Below, in pieces: positions 10,651 through 22,303 of a DNA stretch of 64,000 bases (the first letter of the stretch is position 1; each line of letters begins with the position of its first letter). The notes beneath the pieces are model-generated. The model searched no databases and was not told where the DNA came from. It was given only the letters and a program-made list of their open reading frames with translations. The stretch is from Nelumbo lutea (lineage: Eukaryota; Streptophyta; Magnoliopsida; Proteales; Nelumbonaceae), in the NCBI GenBank assembly GCA_022828595.1, contig JAKGHH010000001.1, positions 206,789,813 through 206,853,812 on the forward strand, in the 5' to 3' direction. The position numbers were made by a program, and so were the translations under genes.

Positions 10651-11921
10651 AAAAATTATATAGTAGGTACTAGGGTATTGAACGAGAAGAAAAAATGCAC
10701 AAATGACAAATGTCTAAAAATGTGCATATGTTTGAAAAAAAAAATTGTTTGTAGGATAGAGATGAGAAACTACAACATCAAGGAGGGCATGACACTTCAA
10801 CTAATTGTGGTTCACTAGATGTGGAAGATGCAAATCAAAATCAAGGAGATAAACAAAGTGGACTTGAAGTTAAAGAAAATATTGAAGTCAATATTTTTTG
10901 TATAATTGTACAATACTTTTATTGTAGATTTTATTTTCCAATTTTATCTAAATGTTATTTGTGATTTTTCAATGCTACTATAAATTTTTATTTTCAAATT
11001 TATGATATTATTTTATTCCAATTCCATTGTATTTTTTCAATTTAATTTTATTACTTCACATATGATCAATTGTATGCATTAAATTTAAATGAAACAAAAT
11101 TTTTGAGTTTCTTTCAATTTGTTGTCTATTTTTTATTTTGTTAACTATTTTTGTTATTTTTTTTACTTTTTTTACAAAATTATTGTCATTTTGCTTAGCA
11201 AACGAAAAAAAAAGTGAAAAACTTAAGAAAAAACTCAAAAAAATGTGTAGGCATTTGGCCCACCTTGGCCTAGCCTATGGCCTGGCATGGCATGCACTCA
11301 TCTAGGCTTGTGCCACGAATCATGTTGGGGTTCCCCTTTGAGGGGTTCAACGTTAAGTAAGCCCTATTGGGACCAATGCCTTATCTAAGGGAGGTGTGAA
11401 TTGGGTATAGCTTAAAGAATTTAAGTTTTAAATGAGTTAAGCTTAAAACCCTTCCCCCAAAACTGAAGCTAACCTATCTTGTTAGTTCTAAACAAGATGT
11501 AGCAAAATAAGGCTTAGTCAGAAGGCTCAATAGTTAATTAGGAATATGCTCTCAATGATTAACTTTACTATTGAATATGAATCTATAGCTTCAAGACAAA
11601 TAAACAATATAACAACTAAGGTTGTAGAAGTTAATGGTTAAACAAATATATAACAATAAGCACAAATAATGAACTAAAATTAAATAATAGCTAACATTAA
11701 TGTAACAATGAAATGAATAATTTGCTAAGAGGTTAGTAGTAATGCAGTTAGACTTGTTCATGGGCAAGGGTCGAGCTTGGCTTTTGCTAAAGTTTGAATG
11801 AGCTTGACCTAAAACCCGAGCCTGACACAATGTAAAGTCCGGTCTGTAAACAAGTCTAAACGTAGTTAAATAAAGAATAAGTAATAAATGTAAATAACTA
11901 TAGAGAGTAAATAGAAACTAA
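10651..11921. other. AT-rich non-coding stretch
   Basis: Probably the 3' flank of the hAT relic followed by anonymous repeats. The ORFs at 10600-10818 and 11056-11238 are low-complexity and unsupported. GC rises around 11250-11340, but no gene or element is recognised. Confidence 0.5.
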
Positions 11922-12183
11922 GGGTCCATTTGGTTTGTAGTAAGAATTGAAATCCTCTGGTTCAATCCTATAGTCTATTTAGTTAAGACAGGAATGGGAA
12001 TGAGAATTGGAATTAGTAAGAATGGCATTTCATTCCCAAGGGAGGGTACGAAAATGGCCATTCCCTCAAATGGGGGAATGCCATTCCAACAGGAATGGGA
12101 ATGGGATTCCGATTCTGCCCAACTAAACAGTTGGAATTGGAATAACCCATTCTGATTCCTATTCCAATGAACCAAACAGGGCC
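11922..12183. mobile_element. Tourist-like MITE with TAA target duplication
   Basis: A 262-bp non-coding element with imperfect 14-bp terminal inverted repeats (GGGTCCATTTGGTT and GGCCCTGTTTGGTT, 10 of 14 matching). It is flanked by TAA at 11919-11921 and 12184-12186. The interior is rich in GGAATGGGAATG/CATTCC inverted repeats able to fold on themselves. The 3-bp TAA TSD and GGGCCTGTTTGGTT-type ends fit PIF/Harbinger (Tourist) MITEs. The ORF at 11975-12175 is an artefact of this repeat. Confidence 0.82.
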
Positions 12184-12186
12184 TAA

Positions 12187-13680
12187 AAGTAAATTTACAA
12201 AAATATAAATGATAGCTACTTAAAAGAGTGTGGATATTTAGGTAGCTAAAGAGGAAGGACTAACCATAATGGGATAGTTGAGAAATGGACAAACTATTCA
12301 AAATAATCAACTTGAGATTCAACCGGTTATTAGGTTGCTACTAGAATCTCAAGGACAAATAATTGCTTAAAGTAAATAATAATATTGAATAATAAATAGA
12401 ACAATGAAAGTAAAAGACTATAAATGTAAAGTAGTTAAATAAATGGTTAATAGTTGGTGAAGTTAGTGAGCAATAAAATACCCAAACTATTGAACTAGAA
12501 GTTAATATAGTTAATAAAGTTGGTATTGTTAGTGAGATGTTTAAGCTTTTGCAGTTAACTAAAGAGGTTAATAAAGTTAATAGCAAGTTAACTATAGAAA
12601 CTTGGAATAGAACAAAGAAAGACAAATCAAATAAAGCACAAGAGACAAGGCATACAAGATTTATAGAGGTTCGATAAAAACCTCTATCTATATCCTCTAC
12701 CTCAGGGGTGGCCTAAGGATGTAGGTAGGCCTACAACCCTTCTATCTTTAGCCGCCTTTTTATTTTCTTTCAATTGGGGGGGGGGGTTGATTTAATGTCT
12801 ATTTACCACTTGAAATAGGTTAGTCCCAAAAGACTTATTAATGGAGCGTATTGGAGGTTCACCGATACGATATTATCGGCCGATATGACCCGATGCATGA
12901 CGAAGTTTAATCCTTAACAATACCTAACAAGCAAGACTTGCAGGTGCCTACAATACCTTACATAATAGGGCTTGTAGGTGTTTGCAATAGCTTGTAGTTG
13001 GGTTTTCAGGTGCCAACAATACCTATTTGGTGTTCAAAATTAAACACTTACTTGCTTTCAACATAATACTGACATAACACGAGACAAGTTTATAGCAAGA
13101 GACCTCTAAACAGGTAGATATAGCAAAATATAGCTTAAATGTATTCAGTTGCAAGAGTTTTCTCAAGGTTTTCAACCTAATGAAGAAACCTACAATAAAT
13201 GGGTAAGACTATATAAGCTCAAAGGATTCTCAACTTTTCGTACTCAAGAATCTCTTCAACAAATGACTCTTACTAACTTGCTCTTTCTTGAAAACAACTA
13301 TACAATATTTATAATGATAACAAAGTTATTTTTTTTCTCTTCTTTCTCTTTCTTGGTTTGAGTCAACCTAAAAACATCTACCTAGAGAGGATTTGAGACC
13401 AAGTAAACATTTTGTAGCCATTAGAGGGATTTTTCCATTCATAGAAATTATCCAATTTTTTTCCAACATGGTACAAGGCTTTCCAAAGATAGCAATAGTC
13501 ATTTATGCCTTCAAACAGTCAAATTTCTTTGAAGTAGGCTGTCTACCAAATTTTTGATAGTCAACTGTAATATGAAGAGAGGAGTCTTTTTTTCTCTTCC
13601 AATCCATCAAACGTGTATTAAACCTTTCCTTGTTCATTAGTTTCCCTTTTTGTTGGTTTCCTTTTTTTCTCTATTGTAAT
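12187..13680. other. Non-coding stretch between MITE and ALE-1
   Basis: AT-rich, with an 11-bp G homopolymer at about 12776-12786. Three imperfect short repeats of the type CTTGCAGGTGCCTACAATACC lie between about 12932 and 13024. No supported gene. The ORF at 13149-13361 has no recognisable similarity. Confidence 0.5.
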
Positions 13681-13838
13681 TGTTGACATATCCCATCAAT
13701 TATGGGATTTTTCTTTCAGCTTCCTAGAATAATTGTCTGTACAACTATATATACCTATCTCTTCTTGTAATAATACACAAAAATATAAATTCAATTCAAT
13801 GTTCAGAATTTTTTCTTTTCTCAATCTTGCCTTTGGCA
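13681..13838 (+). mobile_element. ALE-1 5' LTR (short copia LTR)
   Basis: A 158-bp LTR, TGTTGACATA... to ...CTTTGGCA, with a TATA box (ACTATATATACC near 13743-13755) and a downstream polyadenylation-like region. It ends exactly at an initiator-Met primer binding site. The short length fits Ale/Retrofit-type copia. Its 3' partner is not present, because the element is cut at 15610. Confidence 0.7.
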
Positions 13839-13850
13839 TGGTATCAGAGC
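13839..13850 (+). other. ALE-1 primer binding site (tRNA-iMet type)
   Basis: TGGTATCAGAGC directly abuts the LTR end. This is the standard plant copia site complementary to the 3' end of initiator tRNA-Met. Confidence 0.85.
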
Positions 13851-13917
13851 TAATACATTCTTAATGACATTCGTTACTCCAACATTTGGTTCATGACTAT
13901 CCATTTGAACTACAATA

Positions 13918-15610
13918 ATGGAGTCAACTAGTATCACTGTTAAAGGAAACAAGTATGAAGATATTTCTAGTCCTTACTTCCTACATCATTCAAACACTCC
14001 AGGTACAATTCTTGTCTCACAAGTACTTAATGGAGACAACTATTTGTCTTGGAGCCGAGCGATGTTGATGGCACTTAGTGTTAAGCATAAAATAAATTTT
14101 TTTGATGGTTCCTTATCCAAGCCCAATAATACTCACCTAGTGGGTACATTGCAATAACTTGGTGTTATCTTGGATTATTAACTCTCTCTCTAGGGAGCTT
14201 TTTGCTACTGTGATTTGGGTAGATACTACTAAGGATGCTTGGGTTGATTTAAAAGAAAGTTTTTTCTGAAATCAACTCTCCATGTATTTATCAAATCAAA
14301 TGTGACATCACTTCCCTGCATCAAGATGTTGCTTCTTATTTTACTAAATTAAAAGCTTTGTGAGATTAATTAAATGCATATCAGCCCTTGCCTGTTTGTT
14401 CTTGTGATGCTATGAAAACCCTTTTGGATTACCAACAATCTGAATGGACTATGCAATTTCTTATGGGCTTGAATGATTCTTTCTCTAATATTAGAGGACA
14501 AATTCTGTTAATGGATACTTTGCCATCAGTCAACAAAGCTTTTTCTCTAATACTCCAAGAAGAACGACAACGTGACATTGTATTAGCACATGTCACACCA
14601 ATTGACTCTACGACATTTGCAGTGGGTTGATTTTCTCTGCAACAAAGTATTGTTCATGATGAAAAAGAGAAAATGAAGAAATCTCAACAACATCAAGGTA
14701 AGTGTGGTCAACCTACCTGTGATCATTATAAGCAGGTGGAACACACCATAGACAAGTGTTATAAATTTCATGGATACCCTCCTAGACATCCCCTATACAA
14801 GGAGAACAAATATAGTGTTGCAAATCAAGTGGGCAATGTTCAAGGAGATAAGTTGAATACCTCTACTCAACTGGCCATTACAGCAGACCAATGCTGACAA
14901 TTTCTAGCTCTATCACAGTCCAATATTTCTCGATCTCTAGTGGGCAGTCAAGCAGGTACCATTGATTCAACGACTCATTTATCAGGTACATCTATTTGCC
15001 TTTCCTGTACATGCCATCCCTTACCCTGGATTTTAGATACTAGAGCCACTAACCATATGGTTGCGTCTTTGTCCTATCTCACTTGTATTTGTTCAACTAA
15101 TTCAACATCTGTTAAATTGGCTAATGGAAATAAATTGATGTAACTCATGTTGGTACTGTTATACTATCTCCACCATTGGTCCTTAAGCATGTACTTGTTG
15201 TGCCATCATTTTGATTCAACCTCATTTCAGCCAATAAATTGACCAAACAATTAAATTGTGCAATCATGTTCTTCCCCATTCTTGTATTTTATAGGACCTA
15301 TCTATGAGGATGAGATTGCATTGGGTAAAGAGTAAGATGGTCTTTACTTCCTCACAAGAAAGGAGGAGCAATCTAAATCCATTGCAACAGTTATTTCCTC
15401 CATTGACCTTTGGCACTATCATCTTGGGCACGCATCAATGCAACCTCTTGGTGTTTTAGCAAAATCTATTCCTGGTATTGATGTTTCTCATTTTCCTCTT
15501 TCTGAAATATGCCCTTTAGCCATACAATTTAGACTTTATTTTCCAATTATCTCCATTTCTGGTAAAGAACTTTTTAATTTAATTCATGTTGACATTAAGG
15601 GGGTTAATAA
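13918..15610 (+). pseudogene. ALE-1 copia gag-pol (5' part)
   Basis: Gag starts at 13918. Its N-terminal motif (SSPYFLHHSNTPGTILVSQV, then GDNYLSWSRAML) is characteristic of Ale/Retrofit-type gag. The middle of gag is at 14388-14630. A modified zinc knuckle (CDHYKQVEHTIDKCYKFHG) is at about 14718-14775. The protease active-site region reads ILDTRATNHM at about 15030, where the family has D-S-G. The GAG-pre-integrase domain follows at 15410-15606 (YHLGHAS ... ELFNLIHVDIKG). Stops occur at 14155-14157, 14628-14630, 14895-14897 and elsewhere. The frame is cut at 15610 by the COP-0 LTR, so the integrase core, RT and RNase H are absent. Confidence 0.85.
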
Positions 15611-15682
15611 TGTTAGACACTGTATGCCCTTAGCTCCAATCAGATTGATGTACTTATTGTTATTTATTGTAAATGAATAAAG
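15611..15682 (+). mobile_element. COP-0 5' LTR, first 72 bp
   Basis: Begins TGTTAGACACTGTATGCCC, the start of the same LTR family as COP-1, and stops after 72 bp at AATAAAG, where COP-1 is inserted. It continues at 33653/33658. The preceding 5 bp (AATAA) would be the COP-0 target site, but its other copy has been lost. Confidence 0.88.
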
Positions 15683-16315
15683 TGTTAGACAGTGTATGCC
15701 CTTAGCTCCGATCAGAATGATGTACCTTATGACATTTAATGTAAATGAATAAATTACATATTTGATTCATGTTATTATGGTGTGTTTCTGTGTAATACCC
15801 TTAGATTGGACACATATGAGACTTGTGTTAGTTTAGAATCTTTACTGCCGTTGGATAGATTTGGGGAGATTTATCCTACCAAGGCTGACACTGATGTGTT
15901 GCCAAGTTGGTTGTGGCTTGTCTCAATTGCCAGGGTGAGACCTGAGGTACATGTAGTGTGGGTTTTCTTGAAACCATGAATCGGACCAGAATTCCAGTAT
16001 TGCCCTAGACCATGGAGATAGATGGGCAAAAATGGAATGTTACACTTGACATCTAGATTCAATTATGATATTGCACTAAGTGTTGGATTGGGCTGTCTTT
16101 GATATGCCAATCAGTGAGATTCTTAGAGGGGTCAAAACCTGGGTATGTTGGGTCAGTCCGAGAATTCATCTGAGTGGGTGATCATAGTGACAGGATCAGC
16201 CCCTTTGTCAGACAAAGTGAATGATCAGGGATGCACTCTCTCTGATGGAAACCAAAGTTGTTGGGAGCCGATTTCAACCATTGATATTTGTTTTGCAAAA
16301 TATATTTATATAGAG

Positions 16316-16361
<46 letters not shown>

Positions 16362-17630
16362 TATGGTTTCAAAATGTTTGCAAAAAATTTTAATTCCTGG
16401 GATCCATGTGAGTAGAGAGTGCAACATTGTTCCTTGCAGCCGAGGGAGAGGTCCTCTCTTGTTGGGCAGTGTTTGATCAATATGGGCTGAGAGGTTAAGT
16501 GTAGGAATATTGAGGGTAATACCTGATGGGCTAATCTTGCATCTGTCCATAGTCCTTGGGTTTTTATAAGGTGGCTTGACCCAAGGACCATTTAGTGTAA
16601 ATGTTGGGCCCATTAAGAGTCCATGGTGATGGAATTAAGGTTTCATTGTCTCCTACAGTGAATTCGGCCAAGCCTTGTAACAAAGGTTGGGCTGAATCCA
16701 TGTGGCTATGTGTAGATCAATGTTTGGGTCCCACGCCATATAAGGATATCCAACTGTGCAGCAGTTTGGAGGATAAGTGAGCACATGGACTTAATGGGCC
16801 TAAAGCCCAATTCAAACTGGCTTAATTTGATTAATTAAATAGGGGTGGTTCTAGGATTTAGATCAACAGATAGGATAAGGGATTATCCCTATCCACTCAG
16901 ATAAGATAAGAGATTATCCTTTATCTGCAGATAAGATAAGGAGGGCTGACCTTTATCTATAGATAAGATAAGGGATTATTCTTATCTCTTAAAGACAGTC
17001 TAGATCTAAATACAAGATTTGGATTTGGAAACTCCTAATGGGATTAGGAGAACCCCTCTTTAAGGCTATAAATAGAGGGGAAGGGTGAACCCTAGTTTAA
17101 CCCCATCAGATTTCTATTACAAGAGAGAAGACAACATACAGTTGGACTAACGCCATCTTCTGCTCTCGCCTTCTCCTGCTATTGCTGCCATTGCCAGTCC
17201 GATCTCCACCTTAGGAGTAATCAAGAAGGGTTCTTGATATCACCTTTTGGCAGAAAAGGTGATATGAAGTCTTACTCACTCGCCCTCCATCAGATTCTTG
17301 GTGAAGAATCAGGTTCTTGCTGAAGAGCCATCCTACTGATTCTACTCCACCCTACGTTGTATCATCTTTAGTGGTAGCAGTCTTTGGTAAATCACCTTGG
17401 GCGTGAACACCTTCATTGGGGGTTACTACTTCTCCGTATCAGGTATATCCCTCTCCTACCTTTTGGTTTCAGATCTGGTCTGGTATAGTTTCAAGATTGA
17501 TCCTTGAAAATACAATTTTCTAAAATAGGGAATCTAATTCCCACATGGGAGAGAGAGAGAAATTTTTGAAATTTCGCTCTGCCTTCCTATAGGGTTCAGC
17601 TATCCATATGATGGATCTCTCATCTCTTTA
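15683..17630 (+). mobile_element. COP-1 5' LTR
   Basis: 1948 bp, TGTTAGACAGTG... to ...CATCTCTTTA, where the family end is CATCCCTTCA (one substitution in the terminal CA). A TATA box (CTATAAATAGAGG) lies near 17066. It matches the 3' LTR throughout but carries an expanded CA/TA microsatellite. ORFs inside it (15782-16613) are not genes. Confidence 0.9.
16319..16361. repeat. CA then TA microsatellite in the COP-1 5' LTR
   Basis: About 14 CA followed by about 7 TA dinucleotides. The 3' LTR at the same place (about 32550-32562) has only a short ATACATATATAT, so the expansion is specific to this LTR. Confidence 0.95.
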
Positions 17631-17631
17631 G

Positions 17632-17650
17632 TGGTATCAAAGCCAGGTTC
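17632..17650 (+). other. COP-1 primer binding site (tRNA-iMet type)
   Basis: TGGTATCAAAGCCAGGTTC, one G after the LTR end. It has a one-base change from the consensus TGGTATCAGAGC. The matching site in COP-0 is at 35381. Confidence 0.85.
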
Positions 17651-18889
17651 AAATCTTGAACCGAAAGTGGCCAGATCTGAAACTACGCAAATGGGCAGAA
17701 GGCGTTCTACCCGATTTGCGCAGATATGAGATTTTCTGGGAAATCGGTTCTCAAATTAAGGGTGATTTATCCAAAATTAAATCTTTTTAAATCTGATATA
17801 TATTTAGAATTGTTCTTTATATTTATGTTGATTTATGGGTTGTTCATACGGTGGAGATCGTGGTCTTGATTGGCGCAAGAAATTTACGTTTTATAGTTCT
17901 TTTACATTCTTGTCTGTAATTATTATTATTTTTTTAATTTTTAGACTGAATGTATAGGAACTCGATTAGCTATAATATTAATAGAAATTAGGGTTTTCTA
18001 TTTTATTCCAATCAAATTAAAAGCTGATTACGTAGAAGGGAGAAGTTTCGTAGATTAGGGTTTGAGTTACTATCTGCGATTTGTAGTTTGAGAAACTGCA
18101 AACTGCAAACTAACATCTATTTTGCAGGGTAATAGATCTATGAACAGCCCCTGTACTGATTCTTGAATGTCTTTTATTAATAACTTAATTTCAGATCATA
18201 GTCTTGAATTTAAAATCAAGCCCTAGACCCATTCGAACTTGATTGGACCAAACTGGTTGGACCGAATCTATGGTTCGATGGGGGCTGTTCTCAGCCCTAA
18301 TTTTTAATTCTTGGATCCATGAGTTGATGATTAATTGCAAGATGTAATTTGGCCCACACCTGTAAAACCCAATTTTAATGTGTTGAAACTGGTTTAGCCC
18401 ATTAACTGTATAAATGCTATATGGGCCGAACTGCCATTTGCAATTCAGCCCATATACCTAGATAATATTAATCAGTAATATTATGGATAATTATGGGCTT
18501 TAATAATGGGTTTTATAGATATTAATTGATTGGATCAATTTTATTCCTGCATGTGATGTGCAACATTCATGGGCCATAAGTACTTGGCCCATGCAGATAC
18601 GATAGTGGCTTTGCGCACACCATGGCTGAATGCACATCATTGCCATGGTGTCCCTTAAGATCATTGGATGATCCCCCTTCTTGGTGGGCTCCACACCTCC
18701 CCAAGAGGAACTGTAAGGAACCCTAGCCATTTAGGGCCCACCCAAATCTAGCTTTATGAAAGTCAGTGGGAGCCACTTTGGTTTGACCTAAATTAAACTA
18801 GGGCGTAATGTTTCGTTCCCTCTGCTGAAATATGAGTGCATGTGATAGGGAGATTCATATGATGAACTCTCTAAAGGCCTTCCATCATT
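17651..18889. other. COP-1 leader with gag deletion
   Basis: Non-coding leader closely related to 35400-36560 of COP-0. Where COP-0 continues for about 1.2 kb into the gag capsid region, COP-1 jumps from CCATCATTAGC (about 18890) straight to the Lys-rich region before the zinc knuckle. No gag capsid is encoded here. Confidence 0.75.
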
Positions 18890-18892
18890 AGC

Positions 18893-19597
18893 TTGAAGAA
18901 AGCTGCCAAACCCAAGAAGCAGAAGAAGAACAAGGCATCTAATGTTTGTCACTTCTACAAGCAGATCAGCCACTGGAAGAGGAACTGTCCTGCCTACCTG
19001 GAATCTAAGAAAGGTAACATCGAAACTTGTGTCATAGAAACTAATATGTCAGTTACTTTTGTGTCCTGGTGTGTTGACTCCGGGGCTTCAACTCATGCGT
19101 GTAACTCACTGCAGGGGTTCAAAGTTAGCAGAAGATTGAGTGAAGGCGAAGTGACACTATTTTTGGGAATGACTGCAAGTGTTTCAGCTGCGGCAATAGG
19201 AACCATAGAATTAGTTTTTAGAGAAGGAGTCCTTGTACTTAAAGATTGTCTTTATGTACAGAACTTGAGAAGAAATTTAATTTCTGTTTCTAAACCGTGT
19301 GCTGATGGATATACTGTTTATTTTAGTAATATGATTACTGTTAAACAGAATAACAAATTCATCGCATATGGGGAACTGGAGAACGGTCTCTATGTTCTAA
19401 ATCCTTCTCTGGAAACTAACCTAACCGAAACTATGTTGGTCAAAAATCCCAAGAAAAGGAATCGTGCTACAGTAAATCCCACGTGCCTCTGGCATTACCG
19501 ACTTGGCCATATCGGTGTTGACCGAATCACAATGCTGGTAAAGGATGGTCCTTTGGATTTTCTAACCATAGAAAATCTTCCCACTTGTCACAACTAG
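18893..19597 (+). pseudogene. COP-1 gag C-terminus, protease and GAG-pre-integrase
   Basis: A 234-codon open frame. It starts with a basic stretch, then a zinc-knuckle relic (CHFYKQISHWKRNCP, with the second Cys replaced by Tyr). Next is the aspartic protease (WCVDSGASTHACNSLQGF, catalytic D-S-G retained, about 19072). The GAG-pre-integrase domain is last (LWHYRLGHIGVDRI, about 19490-19530). The start codon is accidental, because the true gag start upstream is deleted. The frame runs into a stop at 19595, where the integrase core should begin. Tork/Angela-type order is inferred from the zinc knuckle and LTR length. Confidence 0.85.
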
Positions 19598-19953
19598 CTC
19601 CTCCTGCTACACCTCAACTCAACGGTGTTTCAGAGAGGAGGAATAGGACTTTGTTGGACATGGTCCGGTCACTTCTCGTATGCTCAGAATTACCAACATC
19701 CTTTTGGGGATATGCATTAGAGACTGCTATCTACGTGCTGAATTAGGTTCCAACCAAATCAGTTCCGAAAACTCCATATGAACTATGGACCGGAAGGAAG
19801 CCAAGTGTGAGACACTTGAAGATTTGGGGTTGTCCTGCACACGTTAAAAGAACAAGTGCGGACAAGTTGGAATCCAAAACCAGTCGTTGCCTATTTATAG
19901 GCTAACCAAAGGATTCAGTGGGTTATCTATTCTATGACCCAAGTGAGTAGAAA
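19598..19953 (+). pseudogene. COP-1 integrase tail (core deleted)
   Basis: Immediately after the pre-integrase domain the sequence reads PQLNGVSERRNRTLLDMVRS (about 19610-19665). This is the end of the integrase core including the catalytic Glu, so the part with the two catalytic Asp residues is missing (a deletion of a few hundred bp). The C-terminal domain follows (TPYELWTGRKPSVRHLKIWG, about 19770). Stops are at about 19745, 19904 and 19949. Confidence 0.82.
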
Positions 19954-21366
19954 GTGTTATGCAGTCGAAACGCCCAATTCTTAGAATCCAAATACATCTT
20001 GGACACTTACCATCAGGAAATAGTTCTTGAAGAGGAGAGCTCAGGAGCAGTGAGAGATGCCCTACAAGTTCTAGGTAGTGACCAACCTAGAAGGTCCACC
20101 CGGGTATCCAGACCACCAGTCCGATATGGTTATGACCAGGATAGTAACCTGGTTGAAGCCTTGACTAGTGAAGAGGATCCCATGACTTACGCGGAAGCTA
20201 TGTTAGACATAGATTCCCAGAAGTGGGTGGAGGCCATTAGAGCTGAGATAGACTCGATGGAGACCAATGGAGTCTGGACTCTAGTAGATCCACCCTCCAG
20301 GGTAAAAGCAATTGGTTACAAATGGATCTACAAGAGGAAGAAGGGCCCCAATGGCAGGAATGAGACGTACAAAGCTCGCTTGGTGGCAGAAGGGTATACT
20401 CAGAAGGAGATACTGGCAAACAAAAGGAAACTGGGAGATGTGGCTACGGTTGCACAAAATGAAGAATGCTTGGCAATCCTTAACAAGCTGCCCCAGAAAT
20501 TAAAAGATCCAAGGAGTTTCATTGTCCCTTGCACTATAGGGAGTTTGAAAATTAATAAGGCATTATGTGATTTAGGATCTAGCATAAACTTGATGCCATA
20601 TTCGATTTTAAAGAAATTGGGATTGGGTGAACCCCAACCCACTAGAGTTGCATTGCAATTAGCTGTTAGATCCATCAAGCATCATAGGGGAATCATAGAA
20701 GATGTACTTGTTAAAGTAGACAAATTCATTTTTCTAGTTGATTTCATTGTGTTAGACATGCAAGAGGATGTTGATGTCCCTCCTATCCTAGGGCATCCTT
20801 TCCTAGCTACGGGGAAGGCAATGGTTGATGTCCAACAAGGACAACTCAGTCTTAGGATTCAAGATGAGGAAGTAATTTTTAAAATGTCTGATGCTATGAA
20901 ACATGCACCTTCTAGTGATGATTCCTATTTCATGATTGATGTTATTGATTATGCGGTTGATGGTTGTTTTCAGGTTAGTAGGTCAGCCGATCCCCTTGAG
21001 CTATGCATACAAGAAGGAGAAGCTACAAGGGGAGAAGATAAAGAGATTCAAAGCATGGCAGCATACCTGAATGCCAATCCACAGTTTCAAGGAAAAGGGT
21101 TCCTCAAGTTGGAGAGCTTGGACAGATTGCCAATGCCAAAAAGCATGCATTCAATCCAAGAGCCACCCAACCTTGAGCTGAAGCAACTCCCACTGCATTT
21201 GGAGTATGCTTTCTTAGAGGCACCGTCAGCCCAATCGGTGATCATATCAACAGCCTTGACCCAATTGCAAAAAGAAAAACTATTGCGGGTGTTACAAGAA
21301 CACAAGGCAACTTTGGCTTGGAAGGTAGTAGACATCAAGGGCATCAACTCATTTGATGAAGGATAA
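19954..21366 (+). pseudogene. In-frame copia RT::gypsy protease chimaeric ORF
   Basis: One 470-codon frame made of three parts. Codons 1-152 are copia: the integrase tail, then the start of RVT_2 (WVEAIRAEIDSMETNGVWTL, YKWIYKRKKGPNG, KARLVAEGYTQKE). From about codon 153 (20408) it is Athila-like gypsy: ILANKRKLGDVATVAQ, then the protease region with CDLGSSINLMPYS (D-L-G in place of D-T/S-G, usual for this lineage) and a linker to EYAFLEAPSA and WKVVDIKGIN. The last 4 codons belong to the TAT-2 LTR. The copia/gypsy junction lies in AAGGAG, present in both parental sequences. Expression is unproven. Confidence 0.8.
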
Positions 21367-22215
21367 TTTGACCCAACCTATGAAACGGTGACACGTAGAT
21401 GCCGACTTAGCATGAGCGATAGCCTAGTGTTGAATCTCGGAGCGACCAAGTGATGGGCCCATGAAGCAGTCCACTACGTTATGGATCACGAGGGGAGGAG
21501 TCCACCGCGAGGCGAACTCTGGGTTCCCTGTAGCTCACGAGGGGAGGACTATCTTTGAAGAGATACTGCGAGGCAACTGTAGCTCACGAGCTAAAGTTAT
21601 CAGCTTGCCCAAGCTCCCTAGCAGACAAGTCATTCCAAGGACCAATTTCACTAAGGGTAATCTTGGAGTGTTCCAAGCTCACCACGAGATAGTTTGCGAA
21701 CGAGCTACCCTAGCGCCCTCCAGAAAGCTTTCGACTGACAAACCATATCGGCCAGACTGCGCCACATCCTCTACTGACGGCGCAGTCCCAGTCCTTTCGA
21801 CAGTCTGTGTCCATGTCTCTTGATAGGCAAAGGCATGCCTGCCACTTTGGAAATGTGCCACTCACCCGAGCGAAGCGTACACCACAACGACCACCTACGC
21901 AGCCCTGGCCGGTAATGGTTGTGGCAGGAGCCCAGTGACGGTTATGCCCAACCTGATGTGAGTGTCCCTATAAAAGCCCTCAGGGCAGAAAGGAAACTTC
22001 TTCTTGAATCTCTGACCTCTTGAACATAGTGGTAATGCGCTATCCTCACTCTTAGCCTTCGTTCTCCTTTCACTTCTTGCACACAATACTAACTTAAGCA
22101 TCGGAGCCTTCCCACCGGGAAACTCCTTGGGAGTTCTTCCTCTTTTCTCTCATCTCAGGTACCTCTCAAGAGCCACGCGAGTGCCAGTTAGGAGTGACCG
22201 GATTGTGCTACATCA
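21354..22215 (+). mobile_element. TAT-2 5' LTR
   Basis: 862 bp, TGATGAAGGATA... to ...GTGCTACATCA, with a TATA box CCTATAAAAGCC at about 21967. It is 43 bp longer than the 3' LTR because of two small indels, near 21425-21455 and near 21530-21550. Confidence 0.93.
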
Positions 22216-22238
22216 TTTGGCACCATCTGAGGGAGACG
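22216..22238 (+). other. TAT-2 candidate primer binding site
   Basis: TTTGGCACCATCTGAGGGAG directly follows the LTR. It resembles the TGGCRCC-type sites of other plant Tat elements. The tRNA partner was not determined. Confidence 0.55.
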
Positions 22239-22303
22239 CTTCAAAAGGCCTTTCTCTCTAAACTTTCTCAGTTGTTATCTTCCTCGAAACAATCCAATGC
22301 TCA

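Noticed and set aside
13149..13361. Possible small host gene
   Set aside because: No domain, homopolymer-rich end and no conserved context.
16145..16613. Several ORFs with His/Thr repeats
   Set aside because: They arise from the CA microsatellite in the COP-1 LTR.
21461..21861. ORFs on both strands, repeated near 28724-29119
   Set aside because: They are paired copies in the two TAT-2 LTRs with no coding similarity.
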